Positions 11,140 through 23,649 of a stretch of DNA of 64,000 nucleotides are shown piece by piece. Position numbers and translations under genes: made by a program. Position 1 is the stretch's first letter; every line of letters starts with the position of its first letter. The notes below the pieces were generated by a model, which saw only the letters and a program-made list of their open reading frames with translations, had not been told where the DNA came from and searched no databases. Where the stretch lies: NCBI RefSeq assembly GCF_029867415.1, contig NW_026705304.1:434001-498000 (forward strand). Direction: 5' to 3'. This DNA is from Vicia villosa (lineage: Eukaryota; Streptophyta; Magnoliopsida; Fabales; Fabaceae).

Positions 11140-12712
11140 TGAGAAGATTTTTCAGAACCAGCTTTTGTTCTGGTGCTTGAAAACTCCCTTGTTTTTGTTT
11201 TCCTTCTACTTTTTTTCTTCTTGGCTTTGGTAATCACTTCGGTGTAGTTTTCTTCTTCCTCCTCCGAAGATCCGTCCTTTTCTAATCGCTCAGCCAAACT
11301 GTCCCATGAGTCTGAAAGGAATTTGTTTGTTGTGTTTTTCAATTTGTCCAATTGTGTTTCTGCAACTATTTCTGATTCCGAGCTGGTGTCATCCAAGTGG
11401 TTTATCGCTGCAGCCTGCTGAAGAATAAGCTGTTGATTAATATTCTCTGCCAAACTGTTTTCTTCCAATTCTACTATGGGAGTAAGAACCGTGTTAAGAT
11501 TTTGGGCCTCTCTTTGGTTTAAAATGGTTTCCTGGCTATGAGAGATAGGTTGAATATGTTTCTGTGTCAAAGGTGTTGCGTTTGCCTCCAAACAAGAGCG
11601 AACAACTTGGTTGGTCACCGATGCTTTTTGGACTCCACTGGTTTGTCCAACATCAGGGGGGTTTTATCAATTCTAACTTCTTTACCTCTGGGAGCCGGCA
11701 TAGGTGTTGGGAAAGGCTTGTTTAGGTCATTAGGTTTGGTTTTGGGTTGTTGTTCTATGTGTTGTTTCCTTCTGCAGGTGTGGATAATATAACCCATAAT
11801 ATTACAAAAGCTGCAAAAATCTGGTAGTTTCTCGTATTCGATATCCATAAAAAAGGCATATCTTGCCCTTTCAACTAGGATCTTGTCCCTTAAATCATTT
11901 GAGAGATCAATATCCACCAGAACACGGACATAGTGACCAAATGGGCGTTAGATCAATGGTTTGTTCGAGGTTAAGTCTATGCAGATAGGCGTACCGATAC
12001 TGTTGGCAATCATGAAGAGGATTTTCGGTCTCCAGTATTCCTGAGCTAGACCATGAATACGAACTCAAAACTGGATCGAGCTTTGATTCGTGTTTATTGG
12101 GACAAAGTCTTTGGTCCATGTGAAAAGCTTGAGGACCCCTGGATTTAGATTCCAAGAAGGTGAAGAGCGAACACGTCTAACATCTTCAAGGCTAGAGAAA
12201 GAGAATTCGTAGAACCCCTTACCTAATGAAGTTATCCCCCATTTTGGTAGAGAGCTCCAAATCTCTTGTAGTTTAGTTTTCAGTTGCTGCACAGTGATGG
12301 GAGTTGATCCTTTTGGCCATATGATTCTTCCATGTAAGTTATGTTTGCAAGCTTCCAATCCCAAGAGGTATTCATCTTCTGGGATCATAATTGATATTAT
12401 GTCTCCTTTTACACACGGAACAGGGAGTTGGCTAGTTGGAATGACACGGACATTTCCTAATGCTTCTGCAAAAGATTTCTTGTCATGGTTCTGATTAGGG
12501 TTGGGGTTTGCACACGGTATTGATGAATATTGGACATGGCACAATGTCGGTGGAGCTTTGGCAGGAACAAGGTTAGGACTAACTTCTGGGAAAAGATCGT
12601 GGTGGTTCATGATGATTTCTGGCGACGCAGGGTTAGGGTTTGAAGGAAGGGGGAGAAGGTCCAGAGAGCGGGAGCCCATCTCTCTCCAACATTTCTTGGT
12701 GTAGTGGCTCAT
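11136..12712 (-). pseudogene. LINE-1 ORF1 (RNA-binding/gag-like), with about three frameshifts
   Basis: Starts at ATG 12712. The coding text passes through 12712-12065, 12155-11907, 11917-11615 and 11618-11136 in alternating frames, which implies about three small indels. The middle shows the DUF4283-type fold seen in plant LINE ORF1 (SFSSLEDVRRV followed by LKLFTWTKDFVP). The zinc knuckle at about 11780-11830 reads CSFCNIMGYIIHTC, so the usual His of CX2CX4HX4C is Tyr. The C-terminal 160 residues are acidic, then basic. The last codons overlap the ORF2 start. Confidence 0.8.
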
Positions 12713-13019
12713 TTGATGGAATTAGACTTACATGATATTGGATGGAATAAAACATATTTTTTAGAAAATCAAATTGAGTCCGTCTACTAATTATAAAAAC
12801 CGTTTAACTCATCCCTTAACATATTTTAAGCTGGAAGAGGTAGTTTAACTAATATGAGTTAAATGAGTATAAACAATTAAAACATGGTTCAGTCCTTGGC
12901 ATCAACATTTTTCTGTATTTCTCATAATATACTAATATATAAAGCAACAATTTTTTTTATCAACACATCATTCCCACTAAGTGTAAGTTTTATGGTGGAG
13001 ATAGTTAAGAATTTAGTTT

Positions 13020-13560
13020 AAGGCATATTACACATATGCTTCAATTCAGTAGCGATAGCCACCATTTAATTCTCTTTGATTCCTACATTCAAAGATAAGA
13101 CTAGAACTCGTCATCTTTATATCGTAGCAAATAGAGTATTTGGTAAACTAGCTATTCGGAAGGTTTGTCTTCTTTCTATGATGGGCCTGATTCAACTGGT
13201 CCAATCAGTCATACAAGACGTGCTTTTGTATAGTCTTAAGTTTTATAAATGACCAATCAACCTTGTTAACAAGATGGATTCTTACATCATAATTTTTCTA
13301 TGGACAGGTAGCATAGACAATAGCAAGCTGATGATTATATCTTGAAAGGTAATTTTCTCTCCTTCTTATGAAGGAGATCTTGGTTTGAGAGATATTAAGA
13401 AAATAAACAAAGTTGGTTGTTTATCTCTTTGTTGAAAGTTGTTGACTTTTAATAATCAATGATCTTCTATGATTATTAGTAGATACTTTAAGCACAAAAA
13501 TCAAACATGCATCGTATTTCTTCTTCAATATGGCATAATATTAAGCATTCATTTTTCCTT
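13020..13560 (+). pseudogene. Relic of a LINE reverse transcriptase C-terminal region
   Basis: Broken translations on the plus strand resemble the thumb region of plant LINE RT (LLSMMGLIQLVQSVIQDVLLYSL, then SYIIIFLWTG and EGDLGLRDIKK in shifted frames). Stops and frameshifts are frequent. The same relic lies in block B. 12713-13019 before it is AT-rich sequence in which I see nothing. Confidence 0.6.
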
Positions 13561-13694
13561 TTTTTAAATGAACACACTACAACAAATAACGCTTTTTATG
13601 ATGAAGCTTTTACAACGAACGAAACAAAGTGGGTATATGTGAACGGAACGAATTATTTTCTTTAAAAATAATATTAATAAAATTATTACCTCGG

Positions 13695-13781
<87 letters not shown>

Positions 13782-13785
13782 AAAC
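13695..13785. repeat. (TA)n microsatellite followed by (AAT)n
   Basis: About 74 bases of TA dinucleotides with one interruption, then a short AAT run. The partner array in block B (43814-43851) is half as long. Confidence 0.95.
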
Positions 13786-13925
13786 ATCAAATATTAGGTC
13801 AAATATTAGATTATTTTGTTATTATAAATATTTAAATTTTTGGAACTCGTGAAAAAATTCAGCTTAGAAATTCAAATTTAGAGCAAAAAGAAAAAAATAT
13901 ATATAATGAAAAATTATTTAATTAA

Positions 13926-14219
13926 GGGTTAATGAACTTTTTCGTCCCTTTAAATATTTCAAATTTCGTTTTTAGTCCCTCCAAAATTTTTCTTCAAGAA
14001 ATCGTCCCTACAAAATTTTTCTTCTGAACTATTGGTCTCTAACGTTAAATTTCGTAGCTAATCGGTGGCTAAAGTCGTAGCTAATTTCTAGCAAATTTGA
14101 CGTTAAGGACCAATAGTTTAGACGAAAAATTTTGAAGGGACGATTTCTTAAAGGAAAATTTTGGAGGGACTAAAAACGAAATCTGCAATATTTAGAGGGA
14201 CAAAAAAGTTCATTAACCC
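13926..14219. mobile_element. 294-bp MITE of Mutator type, only in block A
   Basis: Terminal inverted repeats begin GGGTTAATGAACTTTTT and extend for over 100 bases on each side. A 9-bp target duplication TTTAATTAA flanks it (13917-13925 and 14220-14228). Block B has one copy of the 9-mer and no element (43989-43997). A 9-bp duplication with long inverted repeats fits the MULE superfamily. No coding capacity. Confidence 0.92.
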
Positions 14220-14502
14220 TTTAATTAATAATTAAATTCAGACAATTCTTAAATATTTAGATCTCCAGATATGAAAAATGATAGAGGTGGATCTCCTCTT
14301 AAACGCCATAATCACTTATGCATTGCTAATTTATTTTTTTTTGTAAGCAAGGATTCAATAAAAGGGAAAACTAAGGGTTCTCCAACCTTGATACAACAAG
14401 AATGGCTGAACTCCGCCGATGCTCTCACACTAAAGAAATAACAATATATGATTATTAATTTGTTATTGCTGATTATTTAAGAATTCTAATGAAAAATACT
14501 AA

Positions 14503-16632
14503 CTAGTTTAAGAAGCTTGCTATCAAATCATCGTATTCGGAGAAGTCTTCTGGATTCTCAGGTAAGACTTCATAGTTGTTAATACTATTTGCTAATGTCC
14601 AATTATTTTCATCAACATAATCTTTCAACATATCTTCTAATACTCCTTCATGTACGGGAACAATAGGTTGCACATCTGAAACACTTTGCAAAAATTCAGT
14701 GGAGACTTCTTGTGAATTAAATAACGCTTCTAATGAAACATCTTCCATATGCATATTGATCTTTTCGTCCTCCATTTCTTGAGAATCAAAAACATTTTCA
14801 CCTTCTAATTTGTTCTTTGTGTCCTCCATATCTTGAGAACACACGATATTTCCTACTACAAAGTTGTTTTTCTTGTTCTTAATAGTCCGAGGACAAGAAA
14901 CATTTTTAACTTTGAGATTATTCTCTTTGTCCTTAGTTTCTGGAAGACTGAAAACATTACCAACTTGAAGGTTGTTTTCTTTGTCCTCAATTTCTGAAGA
15001 AGAAAAAATAGTTTCGACTACGTCATTGGTCTCTTTGTCCTCAATCTCTGAAAGAGGGCAGGAAGTGTTCCCAACTTCAACATTTTTTTCTTTGTTCTTA
15101 AAAACCTCTTTAGAACGAGTGGAAGAAATCAAAGCAATATTTTTCTCCGCTTCAACATATTTTTCTTTTTGAACCTAAAAATAAAAAATATTTGTTATGT
15201 TAAAGTTAAGTATGTGTTTTTATGTAGCAAAATCATTATTAAATGTAATTTGACGCATCACCTTGCACTTATAACTTCGTTTTTTTCTAGGTACGGAGAC
15301 ACTAGGAGGAAGTAACTCAGCAGCCCTTACTTGAGGCCAATTATTTTGATTTACTTCAAATTCAAAATTATTTTCTTCATCGTTATTCTCACAGTCCTAA
15401 CAATTATTATAACATGTGTAAGTACGAAAATATAAATAAAATCTTATTAAATATTATTAATAAATAATTTATAAAAGATACCATATCATAAATTTATATA
15501 ATATTTTATCAATCACCTTTCTCTTTCTTTTCCTTGTCTCCAACTTAGCGTATTCTTTAGGAAGTAAGTGGTTAACAACTTCTGTAATCGATCTCAATTT
15601 TCTATCTCCAGTAACGATAGTGTGAATATAGTACTTCAAGAAAAAGAAAAAAAACATAAGTGAGTTGTGTGATTATCATTGACAAATATATATTATTTAT
15701 CATATCATTACATAATAAAATTATTTTATCATAGACTAATATAAAATTAAACATAAGAGCAAAATATTAAGAAAATATATAATTTTGTCATAAAATAAAT
15801 AATTTATTAATATTGATTTATATCATCAGTCAAGTATGAATCATTAAGTTTTAAAGTATTGAGATCTACAAAAATAAAAATAAAAATTATAGTCAATAAA
15901 AAATATATTTTTTTTTACCGTATCACACATTTTAGATTTTCTCATTCGACATTGAACATCCCAACCCTTAAGATTAGACAGCATATTATCTATGCCAGAA
16001 AATCTTGTAAGATCAAAATCAGGAGAAAACGAAAATGAAATTTTTTTGCTTTTGAGCAGTATTGTTGTCAAAGGCTTTCCACGTTTAAACGACTTTGATT
16101 CCTAAAAAACCAAAAAGTCATTTTATGCAACATTATGAATTGAAAAATAAATATTGTTAATTACTCCATTGCATATCTATTTCATTTTAGATGTATTAAA
16201 AAGTTGAACTTCAAATAGACATTGGAAAAAGAAATTTAAATGATTTTTTATTAAGCCTATAGAATGAAAAATATTAATTTTTTAGTCTCCAACTTGTCTT
16301 CTTAGTTCAACTTTATAACACTAAGCAAAATAATGTATTTATGTAAACAATTATATGAATAAATTAAGGATATGAAAAACGTACATAAACAGGTGTGGTT
16401 TCAACATCAGTTTCAATCATTTCACGGCAATCGGATCTAAAACCTTGTACTTTATTCTGTGTCATAAAACAAGATAGATACATAGCATTAGTTATACTAA
16501 TCTAGTATATTTCGAATAGGATAATAAATTTAGTATAAGTAAAAAACATTGATGAACACTTACATTTATATTATCTCTAAGCAGATGAGCCAGTTCTTGG
16601 CCATAAACATAATTTGCTCCATTGTTGTTCAT
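14503..16632 (-). CDS. MBD-domain protein with 18-residue repeats, copy A (six exons)
   Basis: Exons (minus strand): 16632-16564, 16456-16385, 16101-15919, 15633-15517, 15396-15262, 15174-14503. Total 1,248 nt, 415 residues; every intron has GT-AG ends and lies in phase 0. Residues about 90-135 form a methyl-CpG-binding domain, split between exons 3 and 4: KGWDVQCRMRKSKMCD, then YYIHTIVTGDRKLRS. Arg101, Asp107, Tyr109 and Arg122 match the Arg, Asp, Tyr and Arg that contact methylated CpG in MeCP2. Basic clusters RKRKRK (end of exon 4) and PRKKR (exon 5) look like nuclear localisation signals. Exon 6 encodes about seven acidic 18-residue repeats and ends in SEYDDLIASFLN. The likely role is nuclear binding of methylated DNA (inference from the fold). 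Models rest on ATG, splice consensus and frame only. Confidence 0.82.
14575..15123 (-). repeat. About seven 54-bp coding repeats in exon 6 of MBD gene A
   Basis: The translation aligns in steps of 18 residues: DKETNDVVETIFSSSEIE, DKENNLQVGNVFSLPETK, DKENNLKVKNVSCPRTIK, NKKNNFVVGNIVCSQDME, DTKNKLEGENVFDSQEME, preceded by one 19-residue and followed by a degenerate unit. Conserved features are the D-K-x-N-N start, a hydrophobic V-x-N-V centre and an acidic end. Unit sequences differ enough that this is an old protein repeat, not a recent microsatellite. Confidence 0.85.
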
Positions 16633-16730
16633 TCTTTGAAATAAGATAAAATATTTTTATGAATCTATCAAAATTCTCTCCACAACAATGATTGTAAAAT
16701 TACTTGGTGATGAAAATGACTGTATAACTC

Positions 16731-16740
16731 CTTTTATATA
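16731..16740 (-). promoter_or_regulatory. TATA box of MBD gene A
   Basis: TATATAAAAG on the minus strand, 99 bases before the ATG at 16632; transcription would start near 16700 with a 5' UTR of about 70 bases. The same box is present before copy B. Confidence 0.6.
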
Positions 16741-16744
16741 GAAA

Positions 16745-18146
<1,402 letters not shown>

Positions 18147-18169
18147 AAGTAATTTTTTTTCAATATGTA

Positions 18170-21100
18170 ATAGTTTTAATCACAAAACAGAAGAATACTA
18201 TGATCGAACATTTGCCTCTTTATATACAATAGAGGTAAAGTGTTAAAAAATAAAAATTACAGGACACAGATGAAACATTAACGACTCTAAACCACTTCCA
18301 AAAGGAAAGAACAATTGCACTTATGCACTCGTCAAAATTGAAAATCCTTCCCCCTAAACAAAATCGCGTTCCTCATAATCCAAATATTCCAAACGACCGC
18401 CATCCAAATAACACCAACAGTTAATCTTTCGTCTAAAACCTTAATTTTGTCAAAGAAGAAAGGAAATTTCTTAACTCAAGGTTTGTCAACGGAATCAAAT
18501 CACTAATCCAAGCCCCAACTTTCTCCCATATTTCAACAAAATGGGATAAGAAACGAACAAATGATTAGAATCCTCCTCCACTATAAAACACAAAATGCAA
18601 CGGCAATCAATATCGGAAGCCAATATCCCTCTCTTCTTCAATTGGTCTCTGGTGGGATTTCTATCCAAAACAAGTTTCCAAACAAAAACTCACTTTTGAA
18701 GGAGCCTCTAGATTCCACATGAAATTCAATTTATTCAGCACCAAAACTCCCACACCAGTGCCCTCCCCTCTTATCCTTATTTTTCTAGCATAAGACTTGA
18801 CCGAAAAACTTTTATCATCGGTAACAGCCCACACGAAGACATCCTGCACATCCTGAACCATATCATAATGCAAAATCAGATCTGTCAAGAACTGAACAAG
18901 AGGAATATCGTCTTCATCCTCATCGCTAAACCAATCTTGCACATCCCAAGTCCAAACATTATTCTCCCAATAACCGGCATCCGCTACTAACATGAACAGA
19001 GAAGATGCCTTAGCGTACAACTCGGGAAATGCCTCCGATAATGCTTGCTTCCCAATCCACCTATTGAACCAGAAAGAAGTATTTCTTCCATTCTTAACCC
19101 TGCACAGAAAAATATCAGAAGCAGAAAGGCTTCTAGAGCCTGCACAATCATTAATCCACACTAAGTCGCTTCCATATGGAATCTCCTTTTTTTAACACTC
19201 TTCAGACGTTCACAAATATCTTCAACTCCGGATTGGTATACCTGAATTATAACAAGTCGTACCACACCAAATTATTCTCCGCAAGAATCCTCCACTTCCA
19301 CTTCATGAGTAACGAGATATTCATACTTTCAATGTCTCTAATACCAAACCCACCTTCTTATTTAGATTTGCACACTTCTTTCCAACTAACCCAATCTATG
19401 AATCTCTCCGCTTCCACTCCCCTCCATAAGAATCTTTTTTGAATACCAATTAACTCTTTAATCACCTTTTTAGGAGACCTATATAAAGATATGGAATACA
19501 ATAGGATAGCGTTCAAAACAGAGTTGATAAGCACCACCTTTCCTCCAATTGATAAAAACTCCATCTCCATTTATCAAGCCTCTTCCTCACGTCCCTCACC
19601 ACCTCCTTCCACATTCCAATCTTCCTCGGGAAATCGCCCACCATAACCCTAAGAATTTAAAAGGGAAGACCCCAACACCAAAAGCCAGAAAAGACAAAGA
19701 TAACTGCATCTATCTACCATTCAAGTTTAAACTGTATATGTTGCTTTTGTAAAAGTTTACTTTAAGGCCTGACATCAATTCGAAACTTCTAAAAATTTCC
19801 TTCAAAGTCCGTAAATTTTGATTCACACCTTCACCGAAGATTATTGAATCATCCGCGAAATGCAAAATATCAACACAATTAATTTCTCCAAAATGAAATC
19901 CTCTATATTCCCCTAACTTAACCTCTCTCTCCATAAGGCAAGTTAAACCTTCCATAACGATTACGAACAAAAGTGGAGAAAGGGGATCTCCTTGTCTTAA
20001 ACCACACTCCGCCTTGAAATCATCAGTACAACTTCCATTAACCACAATTGCCATTGAACTGACAAAAACACAAGCCTCCATCCACTTCAACCATATGTTA
20101 CCATAACCCATACTTTTTGTAACACCCGAGGCCGAAGAAGGCGAGGGGTGGTTGTAACACTAGCTCAATTGGTAGTGGGAATGGATTGAACATGTACTTG
20201 AACCCCAGGGTACATGGTTCGATTCCCACGAAAGGCAAAAACTCTACTAGTGAGGGGGGGTAGAGAAGATCATGAGGTGACAGTGCCGGGAACGCCGAAG
20301 GCTCGGGCTATTACATTAAAAAGGCGCCTTTTAATGTAACACCCCGATATCCGCTGCACGCATCAACCGTGTCGGCCAACCGAGCATGTTACCGACTTAA
20401 TCACTAATCCCCCCTAGGTCCGCTTATCGGCTGCCCAGGAAATATTGTTTTTGCCTTCCGCAGGAATCGAACCATGTACCTAGGGGTTAAGTACATATTC
20501 ATAGCAATTCCTGCTACCACTTAAGTTAGTAGCTCAATTGGTAGCAGGAATTGCTATGAATATGTACTTAACCCCTAGGTACATGGTTCGATTCCTGCGG
20601 GAGGCAAAAACAATATTTCCTGGGTAGCCGATAAGCGGACCTAGGGGAGATTATTGATTAATTCGGTAACATGCTCGGTTGGCCGACACGGTTGATGCAT
20701 GCAGCGGATATCGGGGTGTTACACTTTTCATCACATACCTTAATTAGTTCCAACTTACGCAATCGTACGCTTTCTCGTAGTCCACCTTCATAACCAAGCA
20801 ACTTCTACCTTCCCTCTTAGCCAAATAAATTAACTCATTGACTACTGAAACACCATCCAAGTTATTCATATTTTTGATAAAATATGTCTGCTTGTGAGAT
20901 ATCAGTTCCTCAATCACATATTTAAGTCTGCTATCTAGAAGCTTCAAAAGAATCTTATGAAGACTCCCAACATGACAAATAGGCCGGTACTCCATAAGAG
21001 ATTGAGGGTTGAGCACTTTTGGAATCAAGGAAATAAATGAAAAATAGCATCCCTTAGTCAAGTCTACTTAGAATGAAATTCAAATATGAACAACATGACA

Positions 21101-22250
21101 TCTTCCTTCACCAGCTCCCAATGGTTCTTGAAGAAGTCCAAAGTGTATCAGTTTAGCCCTGGAGTTTTGCTCTCGTTGTAGTCCCGTATCGCCTCTTTGA
21201 CCTCAATTTTTGAGAAAGGATGCTCCAAGTAAACAGATCCCCTTCTTCCAACCTCTTGAAACACCCCCCAGAACAAGTCTATTAAAGCAAGGTTCTTTGA
21301 AGAAATTCAAAAAGTGCTTCCTTATATGGAACTTCACCTTCGCAACACCCTCCACCATTCCATCATTCGTGTTTACAAGGATGATATAATTTCTGCGCAT
21401 TCTGCTCTTCAACGAGGTATGAAAGAACCTTCTATTGAGGTCACCTTCCTTTAACCAGTTCTAGCCAGACTTTAATCTAAGGATACATTCCTTCAATTCC
21501 AAGTGCTTCCATATTTGCTCACTTACAAGCCTTCTCTCTTCAACAGTCGCAGCCACATCCCCACTTAAATTTGTTATCAGATTTTGGTCTTACTGATGTT
21601 TCTCTTTAATTTTCTCTTCTACTTTCAAATCAATCCAAACGAATATTTCTTTGTTCCACACCTTCATCCTAGATTTGAGATTCTTCAGTTTTTCATATAA
21701 GCTATAGTCGCCTCTACCCTTTGCCACCAACAAACTCCACTCCTTGTTAACAAAACTAGAGAATTCATCATGCTTGTACCACCCATTATTGAATCTAAAC
21801 GGTTTTGACCCCCAATCACAACCTCCACCTATCAACCACACAGGACAATGGTCAGACAGGACTCTCTTCCCCACAAATTGACTAACTAACTTCCAATCAA
21901 TAACTAACTTTTCAGTCAGCAAAATTCTATCCAGCCCGCTCATTGCCAATCCGTTCCCACTTAACCAAGTAAATCTCCCTCCCACACAAGGGAGATCTAC
22001 TAACTCCATCTCCTTCACAAAATTATTAAAGTCTACCATATCTCTACCATTCACCCCTATGCTCTTCCCAATCCTTTCCTCTTTTGGTAAAACTGTGTTG
22101 AAGTCACCTCTGATACACCACTCCTCCCCAATAGATACATTTCTCTTACTTAAAAGAGTCCTCCAAACTTCTCTTCTTTGCACAAAATTATAAGGAGCAT
22201 AAATGTTAATGAAGTTAGTGCGCACACCTTTGAACGCAACTTTTAAACCA
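18170..22250 (-). pseudogene. LINE-2 ORF2 copy A: endonuclease, RT, zf-RVT (broken)
   Basis: Endonuclease at 22225-21590 (INIYAPYNFVQRREVW, RGDFNTVL, SDHCPVWL). RT at 21061-20744 (LIPKVLNPQSLMEYRPI, VDYEKAYDCVSWN) and 20111-19710 (LRQGDPLSPLLF, catalytic FADDSIIFGEG). RT thumb at 19570-19358. C-terminal region at 19161-18661 and, past further stops, a final WNIWIMRN-type block near 18280-18320. Endonuclease and RT motifs are still recognisable but are spread over at least five open segments. The RT is split at 20117/20724 by the palindromic element. Confidence 0.85.
20118..20723. mobile_element. 606-bp TG..CA element with a 190-bp-arm palindrome and Pol III boxes, only in block A
   Basis: Begins TGTAACAC and ends GTGTTACA. 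It is flanked by the 5-bp duplication CTTTT (20113-20117, 20724-20728); block B has a single CTTTT and no element (50026-50030). The right two thirds (about 20335-20723) is a near-perfect inverted repeat with arms of about 190 bases around 20526. A-box-like TAGCTCAATTGG and B-box GGTTCGATTCC motifs occur at 20161/20216 and again in the right arm at 20530/20585; the left arm carries the B box inverted (20463-20473). TG..CA ends and a 5-bp duplication indicate integration by an LTR-retrotransposon integrase, while the A/B boxes recall SINEs. No ORF. Could be a rearranged TRIM or LTR. Confidence 0.85.
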
Positions 22251-22499
22251 ACTTATCCAGGACCTTTGTAACTATGAAGAAGCTCCATAGAATATTTCTT
22301 CCATAGAATGAATGATCCACCAGAAGCTCCAACCGAATCGAGATGCATCCATTCCACATCCTTCGCCCCCCCAAAACTCTTATGCAAAAGTCACATTAAA
22401 TTAAGCTAATTTTTGTTTCCTGGAGAGAGCAAACATCAACTTTGCCATATTGAACTATATAACCGATCCTTTTTCTCTTGATCAAATTACCCCCTCCTC

Positions 22500-23649
22500 T
22501 AATATTTAGAGTTACGATAATCATTTCATGGTTCCTTTGTTAGCCTTCCTAAAAGCCAACCCCTTATTGTCTCTATTCTCCATATCTTCTATAATCTTCT
22601 GAACTTCCTCTTCAAAACCCACACAAACCTTTCACAATCTGATTAAGGAATCTTTTAGTGTTTTCCCCACCGTAGATTAGTTTCACAGTCTAACATTGTA
22701 TTGAATGACATCAGAATCCGTCATCGATTCACAACATATAACAGAACCACCAAAAACATTATCCTCAACCTTTCCCTTTCTCCTCATCTCTAAAGAGATA
22801 TTGGGTAATTTGGGTATGTAAGATTGACTAATGTCTATCTTACCCCCCAAATATTTCACCTCCCTCCATTTCTTGGGTTTGGGCCTAACGGTCTTGGACT
22901 TAAAACAAGTATCATCGAACGAAAGCAGTTTTGAAATGGGCCCAATGTTTATGAACCCATTTCATGCTCCAGCCTAACTCTGTCTTCAAAAAATTACATC
23001 TCACCGGACACGGAGCATACCTAGTACTGACAACTGTCCTCTTTTGGTGCTTTTTGCCATTGGAACAAGGGTCCAAAGAAACGTCCAAACTCACCTTTTG
23101 AGTAGTACCATTAAACCTTTTTTGCACTCAAAAGCTGCTCCTGAATTTTTCAAGAAAGTGACGTTCTCTATTCCCTTCCCCACCTCCTCGATTGACGGGT
23201 CAACGCTTCCCACCTCCGTCTCATCCTTTGATGCCGAAGTGCCATCATCTTCCGTTCCCCTAACAGTCTCATGAACATATTCATTTTTGCTACCTTCGTC
23301 TTCCTCATAATCGTTTACAAAATCTTCAGAAGAGAATTTGTTTTTCATCACAAAGTCACGAGTAATACTTTGCATTGAAATATCTCCCACTCCCTGAGCT
23401 TCCTCCAACAACATAAGTTTAAACATATTCCTATCAATATGCACTTTGGACTCTTCCCTAATAAAAGAAATTTTTTTCGTATGGATATATAATCTTACAA
23501 CATCCATTCTTGACTTACTTGTCATAACTTCATCCTCACGTATATAAAAACTCCCACCGTATTATAGATGAACTCAAAAAAACTCTTGCTCCAAGCTTGA
23601 CTCAGAACTCCAAATACTTTTATCCATGTCAGTATCTTAAGGTCGACTT
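22500..23649 (-). pseudogene. LINE-2 ORF1 copy A, downstream part
   Basis: Broken ORF1 of LINE-2. Readable parts are 23525-23091 (acidic linker; begins with the end of a DUF4283-like domain, VRLYIHTKKISFIREE) and 23127-22912 (basic region). The 5' part of the same ORF is displaced to 33336-33560 by SIRE-2. Between ORF1 and the endonuclease (about 22250-22900) the text is degenerate. Confidence 0.7.
23645..23649. repeat. Target-site duplication of SIRE-2, left copy
   Basis: GACTT before the LTR end at 23650, matched by GACTT at 33336-33340. The uninterrupted site in block B reads GTCGACTTCTCTAGG with a single GACTT (about 52918-52924). Confidence 0.97.

Larger units (their letters stand above)
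7425..12712 (-). mobile_element. L1-type LINE (LINE-1), nearly full length, minus strand
   Basis: Two-ORF non-LTR retrotransposon: ORF1 (nucleic-acid-binding) followed by ORF2 (endonuclease, reverse transcriptase, C-terminal zinc-binding region). ORF2 is almost intact with one stop; ORF1 has several frameshifts. The 3' untranslated part is about 7425-7815. The upstream limit coincides with the start of ORF1 and with the edge of block A, so a 5' UTR is missing or was lost. No clear poly(A) tail or target duplication is visible. Base composition is richer in GC than the surroundings. Confidence 0.9.
18147..23649 (-). mobile_element. L1-type LINE (LINE-2) copy A, split by SIRE-2; continues 33336-33560
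   Basis: Minus-strand LINE. A poly(T) at 18149-18156 is its A-tail. Upstream on the minus strand follow the ORF2 C-terminal region, RT, endonuclease and ORF1. ORF1 is interrupted at 23649 by SIRE-2 and resumes at 33336 after the 5-bp target duplication. Many stops and frameshifts make it defective. Both blocks share it, so it predates the duplication. A 606-bp element lies inside its RT in block A only. Confidence 0.9.

Noticed and set aside
6951..12712. LINE-1 inserted into the SIRE-1 LTR
   Set aside because: The rest of the LTR and a target duplication are not found beyond LINE-1; the junction is better read as a rearrangement or deletion edge.
20161..20226. tRNA gene suggested by TAGCTCAATTGG and GGTTCGATTCC
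   Set aside because: No acceptor-stem pairing or anticodon arm can be drawn; it lies within the 606-bp element and is read as tRNA-derived promoter sequence.
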